A DNA stretch of 64,000 nt, taken from contig WPIO01000175.1 of NCBI GenBank assembly GCA_009760855.2, forward strand, positions 259,001 to 323,000. The letters are read 5' to 3'. Positions 43,200 to 53,714 of this stretch are shown here, piece after piece. This stretch comes from Cristatella mucedo. Lineage: Eukaryota > Bryozoa > Phylactolaemata > Cristatellidae. The notes under the pieces were generated by a model, which saw only the letters and a program-made list of their open reading frames with translations, ran no database searches and had not been told where the DNA came from. A program made the translations under genes and the position numbers. Each line of letters starts with the position of its first letter. The stretch's first letter is position 1.

Positions 43200-43620
43200 T
43201 CCATGTTTATTGTGATTTCTTGGTCATTATTAAGCCAGTTTTGTTTTCTTTTGATTTAAGAATGTTCACTGCCACTCATTTGAGTTTGATAGCCGTTAAT
43301 GCACTAAGAGAGATTGGCTGTGAGAGTTTGATAGGCTGGAGAGCATGGAAGAATCAAAGCAACAGTACAGTTGCATGTCATCTGCTTATTCGTGAGGGCC
43401 CTGACTATGCTAGGCGATGACATCAGCGAGAGGGCGATTGGAGATTGGTGATTACATGCGAGAGGCTTATAATACAATGTAATATAATATAGTATCTTGA
43501 AGAATCTCTTGAGAGGATCTTGAAATCGATTCGATGCTTGATAGGAAGCAAGTGAAGCTCGATAGGAAATGGAAAATACATATACACAGCTATACAACGC
43601 ATGGCTGTGGAGGTCAGCAG
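43200..43620 (-). mobile_element. LINE-C fragment
   Basis: Minus strand: around 43380-43310 the NKQMTCNCTVALILPCSPAY frame overlaps an ADD-QLY-CFD-like segment read one frame over. Around 43560-43500, FPIELHLLPIKHRIDFKILS matches the LHWLPVKQRIDFK block. Internally deleted. Confidence 0.55.
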
Positions 43621-43756
43621 AAGATCACTCTTCGAGAACCTTCGCCAACGGGCAAGCTTGGTGGGGCGGAGCGGGGTGGGGGAATTAGTCCGTCTATACA
43701 AGGCCGAATCAGAGCCTTCGCCTATACGAGGCAGGTGAGTACGGATTGGCGTAATA

Positions 43757-44113
43757 ATTATAATAGGAGTAAATGTCTATGGCGCCGTCAGTGAACTTAA
43801 TCTATATCTAGGCACTTTACAAATGCTATAAAGGAAGCAAGTATGTAGAGAGCTGCACAGCTCCGTGGGAGCAGTCACGAATCTGTGCACTGGCTCTGGA
43901 CTGCCACCGGTCCGAATAACCATAGCTCGTTCAGGTAGTGACCGAATGCGGGCAGTGTGTACAGGCATGATGTTCATAGGTGGAGACGGAGTGGTTGATT
44001 TTACAAAGCCATCAAAAACTTGGAAGCATAAATAACCTCCGAGAGCTCCAACTGCAGGAAAGTTAATAAGGCACGTGTTTTCCGGCAGACTTGCTGAAAG
44101 CTTCTTGTAGCTA
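43757..44113 (-). mobile_element. ~355-bp SINE-like insertion with LINE-type tail
   Basis: The right-hand flank (44114 on) is LINE-B RT sequence. On the minus strand the element ends AAAGTGCCTAGATATAGATT, AAGTTCACTGACGGCGCCAT, then an ATTATAATTATT tail. That is the SINE-1/LINE-B tail type, but the ~290-bp body is not the SINE-1 tRNA head nor the LINE-B 3' UTR. A 163-codon minus frame (44268-43777) crosses the LINE-B and the body, so it is probably fortuitous. Confidence 0.45.
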
Positions 44114-45520
44114 ATGCTCAGCACAGTAACACCGGCAGAGCAGTGCCGTAGTGCACTAATGGGTAGAATGTCTCTGCTTGTTTTGCTCGATCTTTCGGTA
44201 GCTTTAGATACTATCGATAAGAAAGTTCCTCTAGAGAGCTTCTCATCTCGCCTGGGTATCGCTGGCACTGGTCTGCAACGGTTCAGGTCCTATCTCAGTG
44301 GGAGACTCCAGGGTATTGACGTGACTGGACAAAGATCATCTGAGGTACTTCTTAGATACGGGGTACCTCAGGGCTCCGTGCTAGGTCCGGTTCTTTTCAT
44401 GGTTTATACTCTCTCTCTCTCTCTTGCTGATGTGATTGCCAAGCACAATCTAGGCTTTCACTTCTATGGGGATGACACTCAGTTGTACCGTTGCTTTGAT
44501 CCCTTCCAGCCATCGAGCACCTCAAATTCTCTCAAGTCACTTGCTCACAAACGATGATAAAACCGACTTACTAGTAATGGGAAAACCCAGTGTGATTCAC
44601 AAATTGGAAAGGCTGAAGCTCAAAATTGGCTCTGCCAGCATATCTCCAGTTAAATCAGCTCGAAGTCTAGGTGTCAAGTTCCAAAGTGACCTCTCGTTAG
44701 ACGACCACATCAGCTCCGCAGTCAAATCTGCCTATTTTCAGCTTCATAACATTGCTAAAATTCGGGCTTGTTTAGATAAGAATAGCGCAACTAAGTTGGT
44801 CCATACATTCGTGACATCCTGTCTCGACTTCTGCAACTCACTGCTCGCTGGCCTACCGGCATGTGTGCTCAGGCGACTGCAGCTGGTGCAAAACTCTACA
44901 GCTAGGCTTGTCTGTCGTGAGCGTAGCCACATCACACCACTTCTCGTTGACCTGCACTGGCTACCAGTCAAGCAACGGATTGACTTCAATGCCGAGCTGG
45001 CTTGGTCTAGCGGTTAAGGTGTTCGCCCCGACCGAAGTCTGACTGAGGTCTTGGGCTCGAGCCCCGAGGCTAATGTGAAGCGCCTGAATAGAGATTAAGT
45101 TCTCTCGGGGCGCTATATAAATGAATTATTTATTTATAAGGTTTTGTCGCTCACTTTTAGGTCCCTTTATTCTTTGCCTCCAGCCGATCTCTCAGATCTA
45201 CTCCCCCACCAGGCTAAGCATCGTACCACCCGCTTTTCGGAATCCAACAGTCTACCACCTATTTAGGACAGCATTTAGTGGGTCCCTGTGATTCGTCCTT
45301 CATGCGCTTATGCGTGCTGACACTGTGCATGCTGCCACTAACCAAATTTGCTTGCTCACCCTGTGCATGTCACCCCTAACCGTGTTATTCATGTTGTTTG
45401 TTTATCAAGAATGATGGTAATCACCATTCAATTGCATTTCCCTTTGCAGAAAATACAAAGCGCCTAGAGAGAGATTGAGTTCTTCGAGTGCACTTTATTA
45501 AGTGCATTATTATTATTATT
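44114..45520 (+). mobile_element. LINE-B with RT domain
   Basis: RT motifs in order: [49 protein letters not shown] and the catalytic YGDDTQLYRCF. After a frameshift: NDDKTDLLVMGKPSV, LGVKFQSDLSLDDHISSAV, AYFQLHNIAKIRACL, CLDFCNSLLAGLPACVLRRL and LVDLHWLPVKQRIDF. SINE-1 at 44991-45138 splits it. The 3' UTR then resumes and ends in GAGAGAGATTGAGTTCTTCG and (ATT)n. Pre-RT part replaced by the 43757-44113 element. Confidence 0.92.
44991..45138 (+). mobile_element. SINE-1 nested in LINE-B (best copy)
   Basis: GCCGAGCTGGCTTGGTCTAG starts the tRNA-like head; A-box-like TGGTCTAGCGG, B-box-like GGGCTCGAGCCCC. The tail is AAGCGCCTGAATAGAGATTA, AGTTCTCTCGGGGCGCT, ATATAAATGAATTATTTA. The LINE-B phrase GATTGACTTCAA|GGTTTTGTCGC is split exactly here. 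Confidence 0.9.
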
Positions 45521-45539
45521 ATTAATAATGCCGTCAGAT

Positions 45540-45830
45540 TTTTGACCGTCTCATACCTGGTCTCTCTTATCTGCCAGCCATGCAGGAAGTTGTACAAAAA
45601 AGTCACATGAATCAATTCAGGCTGCGCATAAGGCTTTTATCGATCGGGGCCCTTTCGTAAGCAATGTCCAATTCAAAATCAGTTATCACGCTTAAAGTTC
45701 GTAGTCAAAGTGCATTGAAGGAATTATTTTTTGTTTCGCAGCAGGGCAAGATGAAGATCAGGCAATGAAATGGTTTTTCGCAGGCATGCCACACATACTG
45801 GCTGTAAAAATAATGAACAGAGAAAATTCC
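45540..45830. other. No recognised feature
   Basis: Unique-looking sequence between the LINE-B tail and the next SINE-1. Confidence 0.4.
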
Positions 45831-45832
45831 TT

Positions 45833-45984
45833 AGTATAGCGCCCAAAGAGAAACTAATCTCTATTAAGAAGTTTCGCATATGCCACGTGGCTCAAGCCCA
45901 CAACCTCGGTCATAAAATACAGTCACATTGACCTTAGTCGTTGAGGGCGAGCACCTTAACCACTGGGTTAAACTAGTGTGGCAC
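45833..45984 (-). mobile_element. SINE-1 copy
   Basis: TATAGCGCCCAAAGAGAAAC ... CATATGCCACGTGGCTCAAG ... GAGCACCTTAACCACTGGGT read in minus orientation. B-box eroded (GGGCTTGAGCC). Confidence 0.75.
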
Positions 45985-45989
45985 TGATC

Positions 45990-46360
45990 TCTCAAAGGGC
46001 AGCTAACTAAGGATCTTCTTCGAAAGAACCTATAACGAGCTTACGGCTCCAGACTGATGTATCCAATTCATGCAGGTGTCCACTGGGAGCAGATGTCCAA
46101 CGCACGTAGGTAAGCAGCGCATGCAGGTATACAGGTAAATATACTATGGAGCGTCTTTTGAGATGGATATCCATGTTCGAACAGCCCTAGAAGGCAGCAA
46201 GCACTGTCCAGCTAAAAGGCGGAAGGGAAAGCCGCAAATTATTACGTGACAACTCCCTAGACGTGATCAAAGGCACAGTCCATGCTATATCCGTGTCCTT
46301 AAAATCTCAATTCATGCAAACTGGAACACTGCACCAGAGACTTCCGTAGTCCAAGCTAAT
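45990..46360. other. No recognised feature
   Basis: Nothing supported. Confidence 0.4.
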
Positions 46361-46365
46361 TCCCA

Positions 46366-46530
46366 CGGGGGGGGGGGTCGCTTTGACAGTATCTAGATGC
46401 AAAGGTCAATGACGTAGACGGATCCAAAATGAGCCTTCCCACAGGGCGGGGGGGGGGGAGGGGGTTCTCTTCGACAGTATCTAGATGCAAAGGTCAATGA
46501 CAAAGACGAATCCAAAATGAGTCGAGTCGA
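46366..46530. repeat. Tandem duplication (~85 bp) with G-tracts
   Basis: G-run, then GACAGTATCTAGATGCAAAG, GTCAATGACGTAGACGGATC and CAAAATGAG, repeated once with the second G-run longer (G11-A-G5). Confidence 0.85.
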
Positions 46531-46539
46531 CATTTGCTC

Positions 46540-47340
46540 ATTGAGAGGATCGTAGTATTTTCAGCCATCTCCGGCAAGTGAAACTGCAGCGAGTTTAAGC
46601 AGCAGCACTCGAAGGTGCAATGGTCTTGCTGTGCTGCTTACTGCACGCACTGTCCCCAGAAGGCTTCCACGGGAGTTTAACGTTAATGCGTAATGTCCTC
46701 CGAAGGCGCTCTGTAGGAAAAGAGTCTGTTCACTGTGTGGCACGCGAAGCGTCCGCTCCCACTCCATCCCTGTGTACCGTTTCTATTGTTACAAAGGTCG
46801 TGCCGACTACGAGGCTGTGGCGTTCGAAGTGCGAGCAATGCTCAATCCCACCCATGGAAGAGACAAAACGTCTGGGAGCCGCTGGGAGCACGTGCGCGAC
46901 ATGGTGGAGAGCACAAGGTTAAAAGGCAAGCGTACGGACCAGGTAAGAAGAGCCCAGAGAGCCTGCAGCGAGCTGCTAATGAACAGGTGGCTCAGCCGTT
47001 CAGGTAGCTGGGCTGAGCATTGCATACCTGAGCCGTGTCTCGAAAGCGACTGAAATGTGACGGAGGGATATATCAATCCAATCACGACCGCGTTTGCAAT
47101 GCCACCCTTTTGGTTTGGAGAGGCGGAAACCCGACAGGCCTTGTAGCTAATGCTGGTTTCCTGACAGCTGCCACACGATAGTTCTCGATCGTTAGCAGCC
47201 CTCTGAGTAGTTTGCCAGCACACGTTCTGGCTGAGTCTTGCTTGGCATGAAGAATAAATAATGACTTTAAGATTAAATGCAGCCTCATTCATAGAAAGCA
47301 GCAGAGGAGCCGCAATGACTGTCGATCCGGCTTGCATTAA
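46540..47340. other. No recognised gene
   Basis: Several overlapping frames of 70-176 codons on both strands at 46560-47340. None has recognisable motifs and none is favoured by splice signals. Confidence 0.35.
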
Positions 47341-47344
47341 GCGA

Positions 47345-47425
47345 TAGTGAATTTCTTGGTGGAGGACTCAAACCCACGACCCGGTGATGCACCTTACCCG
47401 TCGGCTTAAGCCCAGTGTCTAAGCA
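47345..47425 (-). mobile_element. SINE-2 head fragment
   Basis: GGAGGACTCAAACCCACGAC and GATGCACCTTACCCGTCGGC: the tRNA-like half in minus orientation with the tail missing. Confidence 0.5.
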
Positions 47426-47429
47426 GCTC

Positions 47430-47935
47430 GTCTGGTACCTAATCGAGGGCGTAGTGGCCGTATGACAGCACTTATGTCTGAGCGGAGACTGGCTACCTAT
47501 CCAGCCTCCGCTGGCTGAATCGATTCATATGCATACTTTCATGCTTGCAGGTTGCATCTTCCGCTTGCCTCGCTTTGGGATCTCCATCCTCCACGAGTTT
47601 GCTTCCACTTCTCAGCCACTTTGCTTCCAGTCGTCTCACTGTCCGTTAAAACGGATCGAAATTGAATCCTGCTGACGCTATCGGACCTTCAGCTCTTATG
47701 CTCCGAAAGTCGAACTCGCTTCAGCTGTCGCAGCTATCGGCAGTAACCTTGTATCATTCAAGTCTTAGCTAAAGACGCACCTGTTCCGCTCAGCTTGTCC
47801 GCAGCCTAATACAGTTGTATTGCCCATTTTCTCTGTCGTGCTTTGAATGTCTGCCAGTGCACGACTAAGTGAATGCTACTCGCATATTAACTCGCCACAA
47901 GTCGTACCGTAGTCGCTGCGGCACAGAAAAAAAAG
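47430..47935. other. Possible LINE remnant, not resolved
   Basis: Phrases such as ATCGGACCTTCAGCTCTTAT and CTAAAGACGCACCTGTTCCG faintly recall the AWNSLP...TFKR-LKT end of these LINEs, but the match is too weak to place. Confidence 0.25.
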
Positions 47936-47937
47936 TC

Positions 47938-47962
47938 GGCAGCAGCTGCTGCTGCTGCTGCC
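47938..47962. repeat. (GCT)n triplet repeat
   Basis: CAGCAGCTGCTGCTGCTGCTG, about six triplets. The flanking AAAAGTCGGCAG and CTGCCGACTTTTT form an inverted repeat around it. Confidence 0.85.
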
Positions 47963-47982
47963 GACTTTTTCGCCAGCAGTAG

Positions 47983-48066
47983 GCGCCTGAGTGCAGCAGG
48001 CGCCCGAGTCCAGCAGGCGCCCGAGTGCAGCAGGCGCCCGAGTGCAGCAGGCGCCTGAGTGCCTGG
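47983..48066. repeat. 17-bp minisatellite, five copies
   Basis: AGGCGCCCGAGTGCAGC units with C/T variation, ending GCCTGGGG, immediately before a LINE-B fragment. Confidence 0.9.
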
Positions 48067-48084
48067 GGCCCGGATCGCTAGCAA

Positions 48085-48400
48085 GCAGCGAGTCACGCAA
48101 GTCGAGGCGGGATGTCACAAATGCATAGGCAAATTTTGATGTATTTTCCCTGTCCAAGCAGGCAGAAATTTTTGCAATGTTGCGTAGCTGAAAGTAGGCA
48201 GACTTGACTGTGGAGCAATGTATCGTCTAGTGACAGGACATTTCGGAACAGGGCATCCGGATTACGAACATGTTCTACAGGAGATACGCTGAAGAGCCTA
48301 TTTTGATTCTTGAGCTTGTGAGTCGCGCTCGGTTTTCCCGTAACTAATGCATTAGTTTTATCATCATTCAATTTGGAAAAGTTGCTGCCAGCCGTGTGTG
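48085..48400 (-). mobile_element. LINE-B post-RT fragment
   Basis: Minus strand: NDDKTNALVTGKPSATHKLK at about 48370, then SVSPVEHVRN, LSLDDTLLHSQVCLL and FVTSRLDLRDSLLA at the 48.1-kb end. Frameshifted. Confidence 0.75.
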
Positions 48401-48559
48401 AATGTCAGCAGTACATTCGGCAAGGAACTTGAGGGAATTAGACGTGCTAGAGGGCTGGGAGGAATAAAAGCATAGCTGCATCTGCGTGTCACGTATAGGA
48501 AATGATAAAAAATAAAGTCAGTGGGTACGGTTTTTAATACTTTGAATGGAACAATAACA

Positions 48560-48845
48560 ATAGTAAGAATTTTTATAGCGCCCCAGGAAAAATCAGTCTT
48601 CTCTAAGCTGCTAACGTATGCATGAAAGGAAGCACGTCAACTTGCCCAGTCTCAGCATATATCAGCGCGAAAATAGAAACTCATTCAGACAGAGTGAAGG
48701 ATGTTAGAGACAGGCTGATTTTAATATTATTTTTAAAGATCGTCATGTCAGGAGATGCTGTATCGTCAGCTGGGAGTAATTTCGAGACTTTAGGATCATA
48801 CAAACTAAAGGCATTGTCAGAAAAAGATTTGTGGTTTGTTTGAGG
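48560..48845 (-). mobile_element. LINE-B/C tail and C-terminus
   Basis: TTATAGCGCCCCAGGAAAAA is the complement of a decayed tail. Toward 48840, the sequence CATACAAACTAAAGGC plus GATTTGTGGTTTGTTTGAGG matches the LINE-B C-terminal wording (NHKSFSDNAFSLYDPKVSK on the minus strand). A CA/CACG microsatellite abuts its 5' end. Confidence 0.65.
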
Positions 48846-48849
48846 TCCA

Positions 48850-49095
<246 letters not shown>

Positions 49096-49348
49096 AGATT
49101 AATTTGTCGTAATACGAACAGTCCAATACCTACCTCTTGAAATCGCTCGAACATATTTTAGACGATGTCAAAGACCCTGCTCACGTGGCCCAGGGGTGGT
49201 GAGGGTCTTATAAGCCTCAGTCGTAAATGGCGTTCCTCTTTCGAGTGATGTGCAGCCACCGTGAGTTTACGTACAGATATTAGTATGCGAAGTAAATTTG
49301 CGTTGGCTGCATATAGCTCAACAGAGGAGTGCCATTTACGACAAATGG

Positions 49349-49349
<1 letters not shown>

Positions 49350-49407
<58 letters not shown>
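49350..49407. repeat. (CA)n microsatellite
   Basis: Twenty-eight uninterrupted CA units, then ACAAACACACATATATAT. The word GCCATTTACGACAAATGG just before it (about 49331-49348) is a near-palindrome. Confidence 0.97.
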
Positions 49408-49413
<6 letters not shown>

Positions 49414-49751
49414 ATATATATCATTCTCACGGACGCCGGAGCGGGCCAGTACACCACAGTCCTGCCGGCGTCCTTGACCTGACTCCTCGGGCTTTTGCCG
49501 CCCATCACTTATATATCACGGACACAAATCACAGCAGGCCACAAACCAACGAAAATGTCATAATCTAAAAATAGCCAGACCCAGGACACGGAAGAAAAGT
49601 CCATTCAGAAGAATACAATTTCAAAATCTATCATGATCACGATGATGCGCTGCAAGCACCAATGTTCAAAACAATAACCGGCTTTAGGATATCTTTTCCA
49701 CTCGGAGGTGCGGTATATTGGCTTGATGAATGAACCAACTCCGAAGTGACC

Positions 49752-49815
49752 ATAATGAGATTAAGTTCTCTTAGGGAGCTACAACAGTATCCTATTATTA
49801 TTATTATTACTAATA
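49752..49815 (+). mobile_element. SINE-1/LINE-B tail fragment
   Basis: ATGAGATTAAGTTCTCTTAG, then GGAGCTACAAC and (ATT)n: the tail only. Confidence 0.6.
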
Positions 49816-49819
49816 TTAT

Positions 49820-50825
49820 TTTTACTATCGCGTATGTAGTTTCTGTCTGGAACGGCTATGCATGTTTCAAAGTGCATCTCCAAGCCGCTTAGCTTCCGAA
49901 GATAAGTGGGCTAAGTAGAGAATAAACGTGATTGTCGGTGCATGTCTCTTGCTATCAGTAGGCTAACAATTGCTGAAACCAATCGTTAAAGCAGTTTAAA
50001 GATTCTGCATGCATACGCTTACCTGCCAACCTGAGCATTAACAGTATAGGCTTATTATTTATTGCACTTTCGGTGCTGTAATTTTATTTTCAGCATCCAA
50101 CATATCGTCCTGATTAAGTATTCTGAGAAATGCAATGGTAATATAAATATTTTACTCCTGAATCGCTGCCATAAAAATCAACCATTTTATTTCCTTAATT
50201 TTTCAGTGAATTAGCAACTGTAAGTGTTTAAAAAATTAGTTCAACGAACTTGATTTCTCTCTTCTTGAACGAAAAGGGGAGTCGCGAACCGAGCGTATAG
50301 TTAAGAATAGGAAAATGCATTTAGTTGCACAAACTGGCGACTACAAAGACTAATTACTGCTAAAGAGACTGCAAGACACTAAAGAATGTCCCCTGCGAAT
50401 TTAATTTCGCGCATACAATTTATTTGGTATTCAAATGTAAGTTGGATCATTTAAATGCTGGCCTCAGACGCAGCAATTTATATAAAAAGCTTTGTTCACA
50501 ATGATACGCGATGAACTCGTTTCTTACGTCTAAGTATATCTCTGAGCTTGGTCTTATGTGCTCCACGTCGCGCTCTGGTTAATCGTCGATAGCTTTGCAA
50601 GACTTCGGCTGTCTGGTGACCATGATAATTGGAATAAAATATCATCTCAGGAGTGATAAACAAAACTAGGAGTTGCTACCAAAAGGTAGAGCCATTTCTA
50701 ATTGAATGACGCTGCGAGGGCAAGGCCAAGCGAATCATCAATAACTATTCCTTGGTTGAGATTCCATCCTATTACTCGGGTTTAATTTTAGACTTTGCTG
50801 AAATCAAGTCTGAAATCTACCGCAA
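49820..50825. other. AT-rich, no recognised feature
   Basis: Nothing above background on either strand. Confidence 0.45.
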
Positions 50826-50827
50826 TA

Positions 50828-51000
50828 ATTAGTTTATTTACCAGCCTCACCTCATTGGTATAGCGGCAGGAGATCTTTAGCGGCCGTCGATCCCCTTCCC
50901 GCTTGCAGTCAGCAAAATAAAAGATTGCCCCCTGCAGGATTTGAACCCATGACCCTGGTATAGAAGAGCGAGCACCTTCTGCCCTGGCTATCATGGTCCT
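50828..51000 (-). mobile_element. SINE-2 copy, well preserved
   Basis: TTGGTATAGCGGCAGGAGAT (tail side), CGCTTGCAGTCAGC, CAGGATTTGAACCCATGACC (B-box complement: GGGTTCAAATCC) and GAGCGAGCACCTTCTGCCCT (A-box side). The B-box is close to a real tRNA, but the 5' acceptor half does not pair, so it is not a tRNA gene. Confidence 0.8.
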
Positions 51001-51004
51001 TGTG

Positions 51005-51325
51005 TATTAGATGACCTCGTGTCTTCCTGACGACCTCATCTCACTTGTGTCGTGCTAACGGTAATATTTATCCTGTAAAAGTTCTTCAGGCGCTGCCAAG
51101 CTCTGAGACGTGGCATAGAAAATGATTAAGGAACATGGAATTCAACGCTCAAGGATTGTGTATCCGCTTTAGTGAGCTCTTTGTTTTCTCCGCTTTCCAC
51201 CGCTCTTTATCAAGTAATTCACACGCGTCCGCTTAAGCTTGAGCTAGGAAAGCTAGGCTTGAATGTTTTCTCAAGAAAGTTTTCAATAAGGTCATTCGAT
51301 GGGTTAATATTTATAATGTGATAAC
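51005..51325. other. No recognised feature
   Basis: Nothing supported. Confidence 0.4.
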
Positions 51326-51329
51326 AAGT

Positions 51330-51625
51330 GTAACACATTTTTATAGCACCCTTAGAAAATTTTTGAATCTCCTTCAAGGCAATTTATAGATCCTGTATAG
51401 AAAGCATTGCTAAAAAAATGGCAGTGAAAGCATTACCAAATGATTGATGGTATAATCCGAAAGCGGCACGCACAGTGTCAGCATGAAAAACACACAAACG
51501 ATGGATCACAATGACCCACTAAATTATGTAATAAAGAGATGTATTTTAACCTTTTTTCTGTCGTCATGTCAAGGGAAGTTGTGACGTGATATCTGAATGC
51601 TAGAGATACCGACTACGTATCTAGT
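51330..51625 (-). mobile_element. LINE-B-like 3' UTR, diverged
   Basis: TTTTTATAGCACCCTTAGAA (tail complement), GGCACGCACAGTGTCAGCAT and ATCACAATGACCCACTAAAT match LINE-B 3' UTR phrases at about 75-80% by eye. Confidence 0.7.
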
Positions 51626-51639
51626 CAGCTGCTTCACAC

Positions 51640-52109
51640 GACCTGATATTTTTCACGGATTCGAAGCATTTGTTACCAGGCTGCAAAATTTACCTGTCGA
51701 TGTGCCTTGAATGAACCGAAGCTACCTTATGACATAAAAAAATAACGGGAAAATAGCCAGAGAGAACAGAGAATTTTAAATTCGGTCTCGTGCAGTGCTC
51801 GACAAGTCTTGGACCTTGTCTCGCTAGCAGCAAAGCCCATTCGTATGCAATAGGCAGAGCTGCGAATGGAAGAAAAACGGAATCGGTACACCGTATGTCT
51901 TTTTCTGCTGAGTGCAAAGCAGCGAAAGCAGATGCGGGGCAGAACTGAGAGCAACAGCCAGTTATTCACAATATAAGCGACACTTTAATTAAGCGGGCGG
52001 CTAACAGTAGAATCCTTGAGTGGTTAGTTGTAAGGCTCGAGCGTGTTGTCTGGCCCTGTGGTGCACGGCAGGCGTGGCCAGGCGTGGCTGCTCCGTTCGA
52101 TGTATTTAG
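51640..52109. other. Upstream of the ankyrin exon; no exon recognised
   Basis: Could hold the intron or 5' region of the ankyrin gene. No TATA-initiator pair or upstream coding exon could be supported. Confidence 0.35.
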
Positions 52110-52770
52110 GAGAGCACACAATTCACTGATGTCTACAGCCAGGCGTCCAATCTGAGAGCTGCCGTGGAAGCCATCGACCGGGACGACGCAGCGGCGCTCC
52201 GCAGTGCGCTGGCCTCTTACTCCCGAAGCCGCATGAGGGCGCTGCTGGTGGCCGCCACTGCCGCCGACGAGCAGAGCTGCGATCTGCTCTTGTACGCCGC
52301 GAGGCGGGAAAAGATCGAGGCGGTCGAGGCCCTCGTGGCGCTCGGAGGTGAAGAGCTCGTGCTGCACTCAAAGGCATCCAATCAACGAACGATGTCAGTG
52401 GAGACGTGCCTGCACGTTGCCGTCCGCTCCGGGAGCATCCGCATGGTCCGAGCAATCGTCGAAGGCGTCGGTCGCGAGGCGGGCAACAGGCTGGTGCTGC
52501 AGGAGACAGTCGTGCCGGATCTCGACGAAAGGGTGAGTGTGTCGGCCCTCCATCTGGCCGCCATCGACGGCCACGTGGGCCTGATCGACTACTTGGTCTC
52601 GGAGTGGCGGGTGCCGGTGGACTTGCCCTGCAGCACGAGAGCCACGGCTCTCTATTTGGCGGCTATGAAAAATCAACCGGAAGTGGTTAAGCGGCTCCTC
52701 GCTCTGGACGCTCAAACGACGATAGCAGATCGAGCGCAAATGACATTCCTTCATTATGCAATATTATCAG
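52110..52770 (+). CDS. Ankyrin-repeat protein, exon 1 of those visible
   Basis: Encodes an N-terminal helical part and the first ankyrin repeats: SVETCLHVAVRSGSIRMVRA, VSALHLAAIDGHVGLIDYLV, TALYLAAMKNQPEVVKRLLA and the start of TFLHYAILSG. Ankyrin repeats form stacked helix pairs that bind protein partners; the partner here is unknown. The exon ends TCAG|GTAGGG at 52770 in phase 1. The left edge is uncertain: an in-frame TAG lies at 52107-52109 and its AG could be the splice acceptor, in which case this is an internal exon. Otherwise translation would begin at the first in-frame ATG, 52233, after a non-ATG stretch that already reads like protein. Frame bias is strong and no stop occurs across 220 codons. 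Confidence 0.82.
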
Positions 52771-53714
52771 GTAGGGACGCCGGGCGCGCTGCTGCAAAAG
52801 CTGCTGCGAGGCTTCCGCGTCCGGTCTGGACTAGGCCGAAAATGCCACGTTCCTAGCGGTGCTAGTCTCGGCCGACAAGCGACGAATACCGGTGATGCCT
52901 GAAACTTGTTGCACCGCCCGTTACTGGCATGTGCTGCACCAATGCACTAAGGTACATTAGCATATCAAGTTCGAATCCGATGCCTAGGCAAGTCTGTCCA
53001 ATCTCACCGCCTATTGGCTGCTGGTGATGGGCCCTTTTAAAGGAATGCAAATAAGCTCGCCGCCACCGGAGCTAGAGCCTCTCGCCAAACCCCTAGAGCT
53101 ATCGCGCGATGCGGTGGGTGGCGAGTGCTCGATAAGACTGTCCAGATGCAGCAAAATCTATCCACAAAGCCGTCTCTCGACCGGGCCGCCGATGGTACTA
53201 CGGCCTGTAATGAAAGGGTCCACCAAGAACCCCAAACGCCTCACATCAGGCATCCTGGCTACTGGCGTGATCGGCGAACGACCTGGCCTAAGTGAGCCGC
53301 TGGGACGACATTCACCGAGCTCGCCGGTATAAAGATCCGGCGCGACCCGGAAGTGTGGCCCCGAAGCGGCCGCTCCGATTGCTCGAATAGTGCACTGTGC
53401 TGTCAGACGCCAGCATCGAATGGCGCAGGTTATCGAAACAGTCAAATCGTTCTGGTAACTCCGGTTTTACTTTTTGAGGCCTGGCGGCAGGGTTGGGAGC
53501 CACTTTCGCGTGCATCTCAAGACATGCCGTACAGTACAGTAGCAGCAGCGAATTGGCTAAAAGTCAATCGCGAGGCATTGACTGGATACCTACCGGCCGA
53601 CAAGTTGCTTTCCCCACCGGTTGATTAAAATTTCGCGGAATGTCATTTGTGGAAGGCTTGTTATTTTCGGTGAGGGTTCCTCGCTTCGATTGATTATTTT
53701 AATGTGTCTTTCAG
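52771..53714 (+). other. Intron 1 of the ankyrin gene
   Basis: 944 bp, GTAGGG...TCTTTCAG, with a T-rich stretch before the acceptor. Frames within it have stops and no ankyrin motifs. A 102-codon frame at 53024-53332 is unsupported. Confidence 0.75.

Noticed and set aside
43777-44268. 163-codon minus-strand gene
   Set aside because: The frame crosses the junction between LINE-B antisense and the SINE-like insertion, so it cannot be one evolved gene.
45002-45070. Possible tRNA gene in SINE-1
   Set aside because: A- and B-boxes are present, but the cloverleaf is not complete and the sequence is attached to a LINE-type tail in every copy.
46560-47337. Overlapping frames on both strands (up to 176 codons)
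   Set aside because: Mutually incompatible frames without motifs or splice signals; no basis to choose one.
50930-50995. Possible tRNA gene
   Set aside because: The B-box looks good, but the 5' half does not form acceptor and D stems and the same sequence recurs as SINE-2 copies, so it is a SINE head.
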